Positions 24,587-32,875 of a stretch of DNA of 32,875 bases are shown piece after piece (positions within the stretch are counted from its first letter, which is position 1; every line of letters begins with the position of its first letter). This stretch comes from Betaproteobacteria bacterium (GTDB lineage Bacteria > Pseudomonadota > Gammaproteobacteria > Burkholderiales > Usitatibacteraceae). The stretch covers positions 1 through 32,875 of the forward strand of contig JANYHZ010000119.1 in NCBI GenBank assembly GCA_025362135.1, written 5' to 3'. Both the position numbers and the translations under genes were made by a program. The notes under the pieces were generated by a model that saw only the letters and a list, made by a program, of their open reading frames with translations, ran no database searches and was not told the origin of the DNA.

Positions 24587-25627
24587 ATGTTGTTGAAAAA
24601 ACTCATTACCGGCACGCTTCTTTTTGGCGCGATGGCCGCAACCACGATGGCGCAGGATATTACCGGTGCAGGTGCGACTTTCCCCTACCCGATCTACTCG
24701 AAATGGGCCGAAGACTACAAGAAAGTTACCGGGTTCAGCATGAACTATCAGTCCATCGGATCTGGCGGCGGAATCAAGCAGATACAGGCCAAGACAGTCG
24801 ATTTCGGGGCTTCCGACATGCCTCTCACGAAGGAACAACTCGATAAAGACGGCTTGGTACAGTTCCCGGCGATCGTTGGTGGCGTCGTACTGGTGGTGAA
24901 TATCGAAGGCGTCAAGCCCGGTGAGATGAAACTGACCGGCCCGGTTGCCGCGGACATTTTCCTAGGCAAAGTAAAAACCTGGAACGATCCGGCAATTGCC
25001 GCCCTCAACACAGGCCTTAAATTGCCGGCGGACCCCATCACCGTGGTCCGCCGTTCAGACGGTTCTGGCACAACGTTTCTCTTCACTGACTATCTGGCCA
25101 AGGTGAGCCCGGAGTGGAAAACAAAAGTCGGCACCGGCACGGCAGTGGCGTGGCCGGAAGGCGTGGGCGGGAAAGGCAACGAGGGCGTCTCTGCCTACGT
25201 TCAGCGCATCAAGGGTTCGATCGGTTACGTCGAATATGCCTATGCAAAGAAAAACAAAATGTCACACACCGCGTTAAAAAATAAGGATGGCAATTTCATC
25301 CAACCTGACGACCTTACCTTCCAAGCCGCAACGGCGAATGCCGATTGGGCCAGCGCGCCAGGCATGTTTCTGGTGTTGACCGATCAGCCGGGCAAGGAAA
25401 GCTATCCCATCAGCGGTGCTTCGTTCATTCTCATGCACAAGAGCCAGGACAAGCCTGAAAAAGCAGTTGCGGCACTAAAATTTTTCGATTGGGCATTCAA
25501 AACCGGTGCCAAATCCGCCGCCGAAATGGACTATGTCGCGATGCCGGACAAGACCGTCAAGCTGATCCACGAAATGTGGAAACGCGATATCAAGTCTGCT
25601 TCCGGCGGTACGCCGATCTATCGGTAA
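24587..25627 (+). CDS. pstS: Phosphate ABC transporter, periplasmic phosphate-binding protein
   Basis: High-affinity phosphate-binding protein that delivers phosphate to PstCAB. It has 346 residues. The Sec signal is MLLKKLITGTLLFGAMA with cleavage before QDITGAG. GAGATFPYPIYSKW, FGASDMPL and VRRSDGSGTTFLFTDYL are the conserved phosphate-binding segments. The ribosome-binding site GGAG lies seven bases before the ATG. It is preceded by a Pho box and followed by a strong hairpin before pstC. Confidence 0.97.
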   Translation: MLLKKLITGTLLFGAMAATTMAQDITGAGATFPYPIYSKWAEDYKKVTGFSMNYQSIGSGGGIKQIQAKTVDFGASDMPLTKEQLDKDGLVQFPAIVGGVVLVVNIEGVKPGEMKLTGPVAADIFLGKVKTWNDPAIAALNTGLKLPADPITVVRRSDGSGTTFLFTDYLAKVSPEWKTKVGTGTAVAWPEGVGGKGNEGVSAYVQRIKGSIGYVEYAYAKKNKMSHTALKNKDGNFIQPDDLTFQAATANADWASAPGMFLVLTDQPGKESYPISGASFILMHKSQDKPEKAVAALKFFDWAFKTGAKSAAEMDYVAMPDKTVKLIHEMWKRDIKSASGGTPIYR

Positions 25628-25647
25628 CTGCATGGGGTAGCCAAGGT

Positions 25648-25681
25648 AAAACAGTTGCGCGTTTCTGCGTGCGGCTGTTTT
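25648..25681 (+). terminator. Strong hairpin between pstS and pstC (attenuator or mRNA-stabilising)
   Basis: A 14-base-pair helix with two G-U pairs runs from AAAACAGTTGCGCG (25648-25661) to CGTGCGGCTGTTTT (25668-25681), with a six-base loop. A short U-rich end follows. It probably stabilises or partly terminates the pstS transcript, so that more binding protein is made than permease. Confidence 0.5.
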
Positions 25682-25705
25682 CAAGTTTGAAACGACTATC
25701 GTAGA

Positions 25706-26749
25706 ATGTCCGGATTGCCAATGAGCGTCACCCAAGCCAGCCCGCTCTCCGAAACGACTTCAAAGGCCCGTTACGTGTCACAAGAACAACAACTAGCCAC
25801 GCTCGGTCGCAATTTGGCTATACAGCGGGTCCTTGACGCGCTGTTCAGAAAGACCACGCTATTTTTCGCGCTGTTTGTACTTGCGATGCTCGCCGCGATT
25901 ATCGGCTCACTGATTTATGGCGGCTATCCGGCAATTGAGAAATTTGGCTTCGGGTTCCTCACCAGCCGGACCTGGAATCCGGTTACGCACGAATATGGCG
26001 CTCTAAACGCCATTTACGGCACGGTCGTGACCTCGTTCATCGCACTGCTCATCGGCGTGCCCCTGAGTTTCGGCATTGCGGTATTTCTCACCGAACTTTG
26101 TCCGGTGTGGCTGAAGCAGCCACTCGGCACAGCGGTCGAATTGCTGGCCGGAATTCCCTCCATCATCTACGGCATCTGGGGCCTGTTCGTCTTCGCGCCA
26201 ATTTTTGCCGACCACGTCCAACCTTTTCTGACAAAGACCATCGGCACCGTGCCGATCATTGGCGCGTTGTTTCAGGGCGCGCCGACGGGCATAGGGGTGC
26301 TTACAGCCGGCATTATCCTGGCAGTGATGGTGATTCCTTTTATTGCGTCAGTAATGCGCGACGTGTTCGAAGTCGTTCCGAGCGTACTGAAAGAATCAGC
26401 GTACGGCTTGGGCGCGACGACGTGGGAGGTCGTGCGAAATATCGTGTTGCCTTATACGAAGGCCGGTGTAGTGGGCGGCATTATGCTGGGACTCGGGCGC
26501 GCACTGGGGGAAACCATGGCGGTCACCTTTGTCATCGGAAACGCGCCCAAGATCGCCGCTTCACTATACGAGCCAGGCAATTCGATTGCATCGACGCTTG
26601 CCAATGAGTTTGCCGAGGCGAGCGACGTACTCCACGTATCCTCACTCATTTCGCTAGGTCTTGTCCTGTTTCTGATTACGCTGATCGTGTTGACGTTTGC
26701 CAAACTGATGTTGGCGCAACTTGGCAAACGAGAGGGGGCACGCACATGA
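25706..26749 (+). CDS. pstC: Phosphate ABC transporter permease PstC
   Basis: Inner-membrane permease subunit of the phosphate importer, 347 residues, with about six membrane helices and a 60-residue cytoplasmic N-terminus. [20 protein letters not shown] and [21 protein letters not shown] are characteristic. The loop [21 protein letters not shown] is the EAA-type contact site for the ATPase. The ATG at 25706 and another five codons later are both possible; neither has a strong ribosome-binding site. The stop overlaps the pstA ATG (ATGA). Confidence 0.96.
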   Translation: MSGLPMSVTQASPLSETTSKARYVSQEQQLATLGRNLAIQRVLDALFRKTTLFFALFVLAMLAAIIGSLIYGGYPAIEKFGFGFLTSRTWNPVTHEYGALNAIYGTVVTSFIALLIGVPLSFGIAVFLTELCPVWLKQPLGTAVELLAGIPSIIYGIWGLFVFAPIFADHVQPFLTKTIGTVPIIGALFQGAPTGIGVLTAGIILAVMVIPFIASVMRDVFEVVPSVLKESAYGLGATTWEVVRNIVLPYTKAGVVGGIMLGLGRALGETMAVTFVIGNAPKIAASLYEPGNSIASTLANEFAEASDVLHVSSLISLGLVLFLITLIVLTFAKLMLAQLGKREGART

Positions 26750-27582
26750 ATTCGGTTTATCGCAGACGCCTATTCGTTAATCGGCTATCGCTCGTGCTGG
26801 CCCTTTGTGCGATGGCAATTGGCATGGCTTTTCTCGCGTGGATCTTGTCAGTGCTGGTATACCGAGGCATTTCAGGCGTCAATTTTGCCGTGTTCACTGA
26901 AATGACACCATCACCGAGCAGCACGGGGGGACTCGCAAATGCGATTTTCGGCAGCTTGATGATGGTGGGATTCGCAACTTTTATTGCCACACCTATCGGC
27001 GTTCTTGCGGGGATTTATCTGGCTGAATTCGGCAATCGCGGCTGGGTTGGACCGACGACGAGATTCATCAACGACATACTTCTGTCAGCGCCGTCCATCA
27101 TCATTGGACTATTCATTTACACGATATATGTCGCGCAGGCACGGCACTTTTCTGCCTGGGCGGGCACCCTGGCGCTCTCACTGCTAGCGATCCCTGTTGT
27201 TGTACGCACCACTGAAAATATGTTGCGGCTTGTACCCGCCAGCTTGCGCGAAGCCGCCACCGCGCTCGGTGCGCCCCAATGGAAGGTCATCATGTCCGTG
27301 GCGTTGCGCGCAGTCAGCGCAGGCGTGCTCACCGGCATCCTGCTGGCTGTTGCGCGCATTAGCGGTGAAACCGCGCCGTTGTTGTTCACGGCGCTCAACA
27401 ATCAGTTCTGGTCAGCAGACATGAATGCGCCGATGGCGAATCTGCCGGTGGTAATTTTCCAGTTTGCAATGAGCCCGTTCGAAAACTGGCAATCGCTCGC
27501 TTGGGCGGGCGCGCTGCTGATCACATTTTTTGTGTTGACCCTCAATATTCTCGCCCGAACCATTTTCAGGCAACGTACTTAG
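26746..27582 (+). CDS. pstA: Phosphate ABC transporter permease PstA
   Basis: Second permease subunit, 278 residues with about six membrane helices. [19 protein letters not shown] and the EAA-type loop [23 protein letters not shown] match PstA, followed by [21 protein letters not shown]. The start overlaps pstC by four bases. The protein ends in [12 protein letters not shown], a basic cytoplasmic tail usual for the family. Confidence 0.96.
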   Translation: MNSVYRRRLFVNRLSLVLALCAMAIGMAFLAWILSVLVYRGISGVNFAVFTEMTPSPSSTGGLANAIFGSLMMVGFATFIATPIGVLAGIYLAEFGNRGWVGPTTRFINDILLSAPSIIIGLFIYTIYVAQARHFSAWAGTLALSLLAIPVVVRTTENMLRLVPASLREAATALGAPQWKVIMSVALRAVSAGVLTGILLAVARISGETAPLLFTALNNQFWSADMNAPMANLPVVIFQFAMSPFENWQSLAWAGALLITFFVLTLNILARTIFRQRT

Positions 27583-27615
27583 CCTCCATCGCTCGCAAAC
27601 AATAACGACTATAAA

Positions 27616-28407
27616 ATGAACGCTGTCCTTCAGCCGCACGCCGATACGACACCCAATGTAAAAATCGCCGTGAAGAATCTGCAGTTCTTCTATGGCAGTT
27701 TTCAGGGCCTCAAGGATATCAATCTCGACATTCTTGAGCGTCGCATCACGGCGTTCATCGGCCCCTCCGGTTGCGGCAAATCGACATTGCTGCGTACGCT
27801 CAATCGCATGTACGACCTATATCCGGGGCAGCGCGCCGAAGGCGAAATCATGATGAATGGCAAAAATGTCCTGGACAAAGGGCAAGACCTCAACTTGCTG
27901 CGCGCCAAAGTGGGCATGGTGTTTCAGAAGCCCACGCCATTTCCTATGTCGATTTACGACAATATCGCCTTTGGCGTGAAGCTATATGAATCGCTCACGA
28001 AGGCGGAGATGGATGAACGTGTCGAGTGGGCGCTCAAGAAAGCCGCAATCTGGGATGAAGTGAAGGACAAGTTGAAACAAAGTGGTCTGTCGCTTTCCGG
28101 AGGACAGCAACAACGCCTGTGCATCGCACGCGCGGTTGCCGTGCGTCCCGAAGTGGTGCTGCTTGACGAGCCGACCTCCGCGCTCGATCCTATTTCAACT
28201 GCGAAAATCGAGGAGCTGCTCCACGAATTAAAGGAAGACTACACCATCGCGATCGTGACCCACAACATGCAGCAGGCCGCGCGCGTGTCCGACTTCACGG
28301 CGTACATGTATATCGGCGAATTGGTTGAATACGGCGTAACGAACGAACTCTTCATCAAGCCGAAGAAAAAAGAGACCGAAGACTACATAACAGGGCGATT
28401 TGGTTGA
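27616..28407 (+). CDS. pstB: Phosphate ABC transporter ATP-binding protein
   Basis: ATPase that energises phosphate import, 263 residues. Walker [21 protein letters not shown], the Q-loop [17 protein letters not shown], the signature [14 protein letters not shown], Walker [14 protein letters not shown] and the H-loop [14 protein letters not shown] are all intact. It ends [10 protein letters not shown], the typical PstB C-terminus. It starts 33 bases after pstA. No phoU follows, unlike many pst operons; the next gene is an orphan binding protein after a terminator. Confidence 0.97.
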   Translation: MNAVLQPHADTTPNVKIAVKNLQFFYGSFQGLKDINLDILERRITAFIGPSGCGKSTLLRTLNRMYDLYPGQRAEGEIMMNGKNVLDKGQDLNLLRAKVGMVFQKPTPFPMSIYDNIAFGVKLYESLTKAEMDERVEWALKKAAIWDEVKDKLKQSGLSLSGGQQQRLCIARAVAVRPEVVLLDEPTSALDPISTAKIEELLHELKEDYTIAIVTHNMQQAARVSDFTAYMYIGELVEYGVTNELFIKPKKKETEDYITGRFG

Positions 28408-28513
28408 CGCGGCCACGCGTGGCCGGAGCCAATAACGCTGGAACCCAGGTCCGCCGCAACGGAGCATACCGCTGGACAAGGGGTAGAACTAATCCGTGCA
28501 AGCGCGGGCAAGC

Positions 28514-28542
28514 AGAAACTTTCAAGGTTTCTTGTTTTTTTT
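28514..28542 (+). terminator. Rho-independent terminator after pstB
   Basis: Eight-pair stem with one G-U (AGAAACTT 28514-28521 with AGGTTTCT 28525-28532), a three-base loop, then TG and eight T residues. It ends the pstSCAB transcript before the next gene. Confidence 0.62.
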
Positions 28543-28632
28543 GCGCCCCGTAAACGCAGCTCAGCAGTGTCACGGATACGCAATGAAGGGCACGTATAAG
28601 GGAGGTTGATTTCAACAACTTCCGGAAAGACA

Positions 28633-29772
28633 ATGCTCCTATTCAGAGTCAACCGACGAATTGTCGTCGCCGCTGTTCTTTTGGCTTCCAGTGTCGTTCC
28701 ATTTGGCGCAGCGCGTGCTGCCGACATCCGCGTCGGCATCGTCCTTGATCAAAACGGCATAAACGCAGATACCGGGCGAGACTACATCGCCGGTGCAAGT
28801 ACCTGGTTTGATCACATCAATGCCACTGGCGGGGTCAATGGACGACGGATACGGGTAATCGTCAAAGATGATGAGGGCACGCCGTTGAACGCGGTAAAGC
28901 TGACGCGTGAACTCATCGATCAGGATAAGGTGGACGCGCGTTTCGGCTACGTGGGCGACGATTCTCTGATTGCAGTAGCCGAAGACGCGCGATTCCGCGC
29001 CGCAAAAATGGTTCTGTTTGCACCGCTATCCGGGGCGGAAATTGACATGACGTCTGACTCAATTGTTTTCGTACGACCCACATACAAGGATGAAGTGCGC
29101 CATGCGATTCGACACTTCAGCCAGCTTTCGGTATCGCGCTTCACCGTGGTTTACCTCGACAACAACTTTGGCCGGGGCATCAGCACCGAGATCCGCACGC
29201 AATTGAATGCTGACGGAAAAAAACCGGTCGCGGAACTTGCAATCCCCCTGTCTCTCGTCGGCTTGGGGAATGTTGCACGAAAAACGTTGGCTCAAAAGCC
29301 GCAGGTGATCGTGATTGTCGCCGACACCATCGCCTCCGCGGAGTTTGTCAAGCTGGTGCGCGGACTTGACAACAGTGCGCAAATTGTCGCGCTGTCTACA
29401 GTGAATCACCGGACGTTAATGGAACTTGCCAAAGCCGATTTAGCCACTGGAACCATGATTACGCAGGTGGTACCCAATCCATTGGCTCGCGTCACCAAAC
29501 TACAAAACGACCACCTCACTCTCATGGCGAAATATCGTGACGAGCCGCCATCCCATCTAACGCTGGAAGGGTTTTTGGCCGCGAAAGAATTCGTAAAACT
29601 CCTCGAACGCACTGGCCGGGACCTCAATCACACGACGATCGCTGCAGCTGTTACCGGAAGCCCGCGCTACGACATCGACGGAATGACCGTCTCGTTTGGC
29701 GGAAAAAATGATAGAGGATCGCGGTTCGTCGATATTGCTTATTTGCGCAAAACCGGGACCATGCTGCAATAG
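28633..29772 (+). CDS. Type-I periplasmic binding protein (branched-chain amino acid / amide type), orphan
   Basis: A 379-residue exported protein of the Leu/Ile/Val-binding (receptor ligand-binding type I) family. The Sec signal runs to about residue 31 (ending GAARA), followed by ADIRVGIVLD. LTRELIDQDKVDARFGYVGDDS, the VYLDNNFGRG segment and VIVIVADTIASAEFVKLVRGL fit the two-lobe fold. The ATG at 28633 has GGAAAG five bases upstream; the frame is open from a TTG at 28606. No permease or ATPase genes are adjacent, so it may share a transporter or act as a sensor partner. The ligand is unknown. It converges on glmM with only three bases between the stops. Confidence 0.85.
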   Translation: MLLFRVNRRIVVAAVLLASSVVPFGAARAADIRVGIVLDQNGINADTGRDYIAGASTWFDHINATGGVNGRRIRVIVKDDEGTPLNAVKLTRELIDQDKVDARFGYVGDDSLIAVAEDARFRAAKMVLFAPLSGAEIDMTSDSIVFVRPTYKDEVRHAIRHFSQLSVSRFTVVYLDNNFGRGISTEIRTQLNADGKKPVAELAIPLSLVGLGNVARKTLAQKPQVIVIVADTIASAEFVKLVRGLDNSAQIVALSTVNHRTLMELAKADLATGTMITQVVPNPLARVTKLQNDHLTLMAKYRDEPPSHLTLEGFLAAKEFVKLLERTGRDLNHTTIAAAVTGSPRYDIDGMTVSFGGKNDRGSRFVDIAYLRKTGTMLQ

Positions 29773-29775
29773 CGA

Positions 29776-31140
29776 TTATTTCGTCGCTGCTTCCTTCACC
29801 ACCAGGGCGATCCGCTGCGCAAGCGCATTCACCAACTCGCCATTGCGCCCTTCCACCATCACCCGAATTAACGGCTCGGTTCCGGAAGCGCGCAACAGCA
29901 CCCGGCCCGCTCCATCCAACTCGTTCTCAGCGGCGGCGACAACCGATTTGATGTTGGTATCGGCATCAAAATCAAACTTCCTGTCGAGACGTACGTTCAC
30001 CAGCACCTGCGGGAAGAGTGTCAGCTCGGCGGTGAATTCGCCGAGCCGCTTGATGCCCGTACGCCGCAGCGCCGCCAATACCTGCAATGCCGAGATAATG
30101 CCGTCCCCCGTGCTGTGCTTGTCCAGGCAGAGCAGGTGGCCTGAATTCTCGCCACCGCACTCCCACTTTTTTTCACGCAGCATTTCCAGCACATAGCGGT
30201 CACCGACCTTGGCACGTTCGAACGGCACTTTCATCTCGGCAAAACGCTTCTCCAGGGCAAAATTCGTCATCAGGGTGCCAACCACGCCGCCCCGGAGCCA
30301 GCCCTTTTCGTGACGGTCCTTGACCATCGCATAAAGCAATTGATCGCCATCGAACAAAGTACCGTCCGCGTCGCACATGATAAGGCGATCAGCGTCCCCA
30401 TCCAACGCCAAGCCAATGTCCGCCCCCTGTGCCAACACGGCGGCACGCATTGTGGCGGGGTGTGTCGCGCCGCACCTCTCATTGATATTCAGACCATCAG
30501 GCTGGTTACCGATTGCGATAACGGTCGCGCCGAGCTCACGGAACACTTGAGGACCGATATCGTACGCAGCGCCGTGCGCACAATCGAGCACCAGCTTCAA
30601 TCCGCGCAGGGTTAGTTTAGTCGGGAACGTGCTTTTGCAAAATTCGATATAGCGTCCGTGCGCGTCATCAAGGCGGCGTGCTTTGCCGAGCGAGATCGAG
30701 GGCAGTGACCTCAGCGGTTTGTCGAGTTCGGCCTCGATCGAAAGCTCCACGGCGTCGTCGAGTTTCGAACCTTCGCCGGAGAAAAACTTGATACCGTTGT
30801 CATCGAAGGGGTTGTGCGAGGCCGAAATCATGATGCCGGCAGACAGTCTAAGGCCGCGCGTGAGATAGGCCACTCCTGGCGTCGGCATAGGACCCACCAG
30901 CAATACATCGCAACCCGACGCAGCCAATCCGGCTTCCAGCGCACTTTCTAGCATATAGCCTGAAATGCGGGTGTCTTTGCCGATCAGTACTGCCGGGCGC
31001 GAATCGCCATTGGCTTCAGCGTGTCCATGCGCAAGCGCGCGTCCCGCTGCAAAGCCCAGCCTCAGAGCGAAATCCGGTGTAATGGGTGCATCGCCGACGC
31101 GTCCGCGTATGCCGTCTGTTCCAAAATATTTTCGCTTCAT
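29776..31140 (-). CDS. glmM: Phosphoglucosamine mutase
   Basis: Converts glucosamine 6-phosphate to glucosamine 1-phosphate for peptidoglycan and lipopolysaccharide precursors; cytoplasmic, 454 residues. The start [16 protein letters not shown] is canonical. The catalytic Ser is S108 in [16 protein letters not shown], the metal loop is DGDADR in [14 protein letters not shown], and the phosphate-binding loop [15 protein letters not shown] is near the end. The frame is open to 31248, but that extension runs through the inverted repeat and lacks homology to the family. The gene lies 77 bases after folP. Confidence 0.97.
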   Translation of the reverse strand: MKRKYFGTDGIRGRVGDAPITPDFALRLGFAAGRALAHGHAEANGDSRPAVLIGKDTRISGYMLESALEAGLAASGCDVLLVGPMPTPGVAYLTRGLRLSAGIMISASHNPFDDNGIKFFSGEGSKLDDAVELSIEAELDKPLRSLPSISLGKARRLDDAHGRYIEFCKSTFPTKLTLRGLKLVLDCAHGAAYDIGPQVFRELGATVIAIGNQPDGLNINERCGATHPATMRAAVLAQGADIGLALDGDADRLIMCDADGTLFDGDQLLYAMVKDRHEKGWLRGGVVGTLMTNFALEKRFAEMKVPFERAKVGDRYVLEMLREKKWECGGENSGHLLCLDKHSTGDGIISALQVLAALRRTGIKRLGEFTAELTLFPQVLVNVRLDRKFDFDADTNIKSVVAAAENELDGAGRVLLRASGTEPLIRVMVEGRNGELVNALAQRIALVVKEAATK

Positions 31141-31185
31141 TTGCTTTTTCTGTCGGATTAATGGCGGATATTTCGGCTCGTGCAT

Positions 31186-31249
31186 GGTGGCTAAAGCGCA
31201 GCATGCCCGCGCGCAGGTCAACTGGTGGGCACGCTGCGCTTTGCCCACC
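31186..31249. repeat. Inverted-repeat element between glmM and folP
   Basis: Left arm 31186-31210 and right arm 31224-31249 are imperfect inverted copies of each other, sharing the core AAAGCGCAGC. The right arm is itself a hairpin (GGTGGGCA / TGCCCACC). The element resembles the dispersed GGTGGGCAAAGCGC...GTGCCCACC sequences I know from many proteobacterial genomes. The arms overlap the 3' end of folP (stop at 31218-31220). Other copies cannot be seen in this window. Confidence 0.6.
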
Positions 31250-32069
31250 CTGCGTCAATAGCCATCAATACCTTGATGGCATCAACCGTTTCCCGGACAT
31301 CATGTACACGCAGAATTGTCGCACCGTTTTGTGCGCACAGGATGGCCGCAGCAATGCTTGCGGGGAGCCGGTCGTCCGCACCCCGACCGGTCACCAACCC
31401 CAGGGACGCTTTGCGCGAAAACCCCGCCATCACAGGATAGCCGAGCGCCACGAGCACACGTAGTTCTCGCAGAAGCCTGAAGTTGTGTTCCATCGTCTTG
31501 CCAAAACCAAATCCGGGATCGATGACGATGCGCTCGCGGTGGATGCCAGCACGTACGCACGCATCGGCGCGAGCCGCGAGAAAAGCCGCTACTTCTGTGA
31601 CTACCTCGACATAGTCAGGTGCCGCCTGCATAGTCGAAGGTGTACCTTGCCTGTGCATGACACACACCGCGACGTTCGACGCCGCGCAGGTCTCCAATGC
31701 GCCGGGTGCAAGCAATGCGTTTACGTCGTTAATCATCGCCGCACCCGCTTTTATCGCAACCGCCATCACCTGCGCTTTTTGGGTATCAATCGAGATTGGA
31801 ATGCCATCGCCGACTAATGTCTCCAGCACCGGCATCACACGATCCAGCTCCTCCTGCAGCGTTGCAGCGGCGGCACCCGGTCGCGTGGATTCCCCCCCGA
31901 TATCGACAATATCTGCACCCTCCTCCACCAGCCGTCGTCCGTGCGCAATCGCGGCATCGCGAGCCAAAAATTTCCCCCCGTCTGAAAACGAATCTGGTGT
32001 CACATTGACGATGCCCATCACCCGGGGATGGTCAAGCGCAAGCATAAATTTTCCAGCACGAAGATTCAT
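31218..32069 (-). CDS. folP: Dihydropteroate synthase
   Basis: Folate pathway enzyme that joins para-aminobenzoate to dihydropterin pyrophosphate; cytoplasmic, 283 residues. [15 protein letters not shown] (18-32), [50 protein letters not shown] and [10 protein letters not shown] are all present, and the end [16 protein letters not shown]-type segment is normal. The last residues, [10 protein letters not shown], are encoded by the inverted-repeat element and are not family sequence. The ATG at 32069 has a weak ribosome-binding site. It lies downstream of ftsH, separated by a terminator. Confidence 0.96.
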   Translation of the reverse strand: MNLRAGKFMLALDHPRVMGIVNVTPDSFSDGGKFLARDAAIAHGRRLVEEGADIVDIGGESTRPGAAAATLQEELDRVMPVLETLVGDGIPISIDTQKAQVMAVAIKAGAAMINDVNALLAPGALETCAASNVAVCVMHRQGTPSTMQAAPDYVEVVTEVAAFLAARADACVRAGIHRERIVIDPGFGFGKTMEHNFRLLRELRVLVALGYPVMAGFSRKASLGLVTGRGADDRLPASIAAAILCAQNGATILRVHDVRETVDAIKVLMAIDAGWAKRSVPTS

Positions 32070-32101
32070 TCTTGTATCGGGAAATGAAGGGTGGTTACCG
32101 G

Positions 32102-32134
32102 AAAAACAAAGGCCAGGAAACCATCCCTGGCCTT
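32102..32134 (-). terminator. Rho-independent terminator of ftsH
   Basis: On the minus strand a perfect nine-pair stem (AAGGCCAGG / CCTGGCCTT, 32109-32117 and 32126-32134) with an eight-base loop is followed by TGTTTTTC. It lies 28 bases past the ftsH stop and separates ftsH from folP. Confidence 0.75.
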
Positions 32135-32162
32135 GTCGGAAAATTATTTCACTGTCAAAAAT

Positions 32163-32875
32163 CTAGTTCGTACCTTCTGCCGTTGCAGGCTCCACTTTCG
32201 GGGGCTCTGGCACTGCACCATCACCGCCACCACTGGTTGGCTTTGGCATCGGCTTGCTGCTCAACTTCGGCGCGCGCGGTGGACGGCCTTCCATGATGTC
32301 CTTGATCTGATCGGCATCAATGGTCTCGAACTCGAGCAATGCCTTGGTCATGGCCTCAATCTTGTCGCGGTTCTCTTCGATGAGTTTCCGCGCCAACGCG
32401 TATTGCATGTCGATGATCTTGCGGATCTCTGCATCGACCTTCCGCATAGTCTCCTCTGACATATTGGTCTGTCGCGTGACCGAACGACCGAGAAATACTT
32501 CTCCTTCGTTGTCGGCGTAAACCATCGTACCCAGCTCATCCGACATGCCATAACGCGTGACCATGTCGCGTGCCAGTTGTGTAGCGCGTTCAAAGTCGTT
32601 CGAGGCCCCGGTCGTCATCTGGTTCATGAACACTTCTTCCGCGATGCGCCCGCCAAACAGCACGGCAATTCGCGACAACAAATATTGCCTGTCATAAGCA
32701 TAGCGGTCCTGCTCGGGCAACTGGATCGTTACCCCAAGGGCGCGGCCGCGCGGGATGATCGTTACCTTGTGCACCGGATCGCTTTTCGGCAAGATGTAGC
32801 CAAGCAACGCGTGGCCGGATTCATGGTAAGCCGTGTTCCTTTTCTCTTCTTCGTCCATGACCATCGAGCGCCGCT
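32163..32875 (-). CDS. ftsH: ATP-dependent zinc metalloprotease FtsH (C-terminal part, cut by window edge)
   Basis: Membrane-anchored AAA protease; only the peptidase domain and tail are in the window. The segment RRSMVMDEEEKRNTAYHESGHAL holds the zinc motif HESGH, and GASNDFERAT supplies the third ligand Asp. The family segments TIIPRGRALGVTIQLPEQD and LFGGRIAEEVF follow. The membrane helices and ATPase domain lie beyond base 32875. The C-terminal tail is rich in Pro, Lys and Ser, as is usual for betaproteobacterial FtsH. The frame continues through the window edge, so the ATG at 32864 is internal. Confidence 0.96.
   Translation of the reverse strand, partial: RRSMVMDEEEKRNTAYHESGHALLGYILPKSDPVHKVTIIPRGRALGVTIQLPEQDRYAYDRQYLLSRIAVLFGGRIAEEVFMNQMTTGASNDFERATQLARDMVTRYGMSDELGTMVYADNEGEVFLGRSVTRQTNMSEETMRKVDAEIRKIIDMQYALARKLIEENRDKIEAMTKALLEFETIDADQIKDIMEGRPPRAPKLSSKPMPKPTSGGGDGAVPEPPKVEPATAEGTN

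Noticed and set aside
28411-28424. Perfect palindrome GGCCACGCGTGGCC just after pstB
   Set aside because: No T tract or spaced loop for a terminator, and no second copy seen; left as an unexplained palindrome.

Overview
The window reads as a chromosomal segment of a betaproteobacterium. This rests on the order tpiA-secG-tRNA-Leu(GAG)-nuoABCDEFGHI, the ftsH-folP-glmM block next to pst genes, and protein sequences of betaproteobacterial type; it is inference from gene order and motifs, not from a database search. Most bases are coding and most starts and overlaps are tight.

Bases 1-9.8 kb (minus strand) hold the first nine genes of the complex I operon: nuoI (cut by the window edge), H, G, F, E, D, C, B and A. 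Upstream of them lie a tRNA-Leu, secG and tpiA. Bases 9.8-15.9 kb are accessory in character. They contain an HD-GYP protein with a helical-repeat N-terminus, a 45-residue double-glycine peptide gene, a peptidase-containing ABC exporter (C39 type) and its HlyD-type adaptor. A strongly folded, terminator-ended sequence that may be a small RNA and an 84-residue protein of unknown function follow. The peptide, exporter and adaptor look like a self-contained peptide maturation and secretion system, and the peptide product would be only 7-8 residues long.

Bases 16.3-18.4 kb carry a SixA-type phosphatase and a DUF2252 protein separated by gene-poor DNA. Bases 18.8-22.1 kb are an ECF sigma / anti-sigma pair divergent from an operon for a cytochrome c, a Tat-exported metallophosphoesterase and a Tat-exported CuA-like cupredoxin. 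Two copies of the same promoter-like motif, with identical spacing, face away from each other in the divergent region. The sigma factor therefore probably controls both itself and the redox operon.

Bases 22.1-29.8 kb hold a Lys/Ala-rich basic protein, a two-domain acyltransferase resembling ornithine-lipid synthase OlsF, the high-affinity phosphate transporter pstSCAB behind a recognisable Pho box, and an orphan type-I periplasmic binding protein. Bases 29.8-32.9 kb (minus strand) hold glmM, folP and the C-terminal part of ftsH. An inverted-repeat element between folP and glmM supplies the last codons of folP. Housekeeping neighbours secG and glmM, adjacent in E. coli, are here separated by about 20 kb of phosphate-uptake, signalling and secretion genes.
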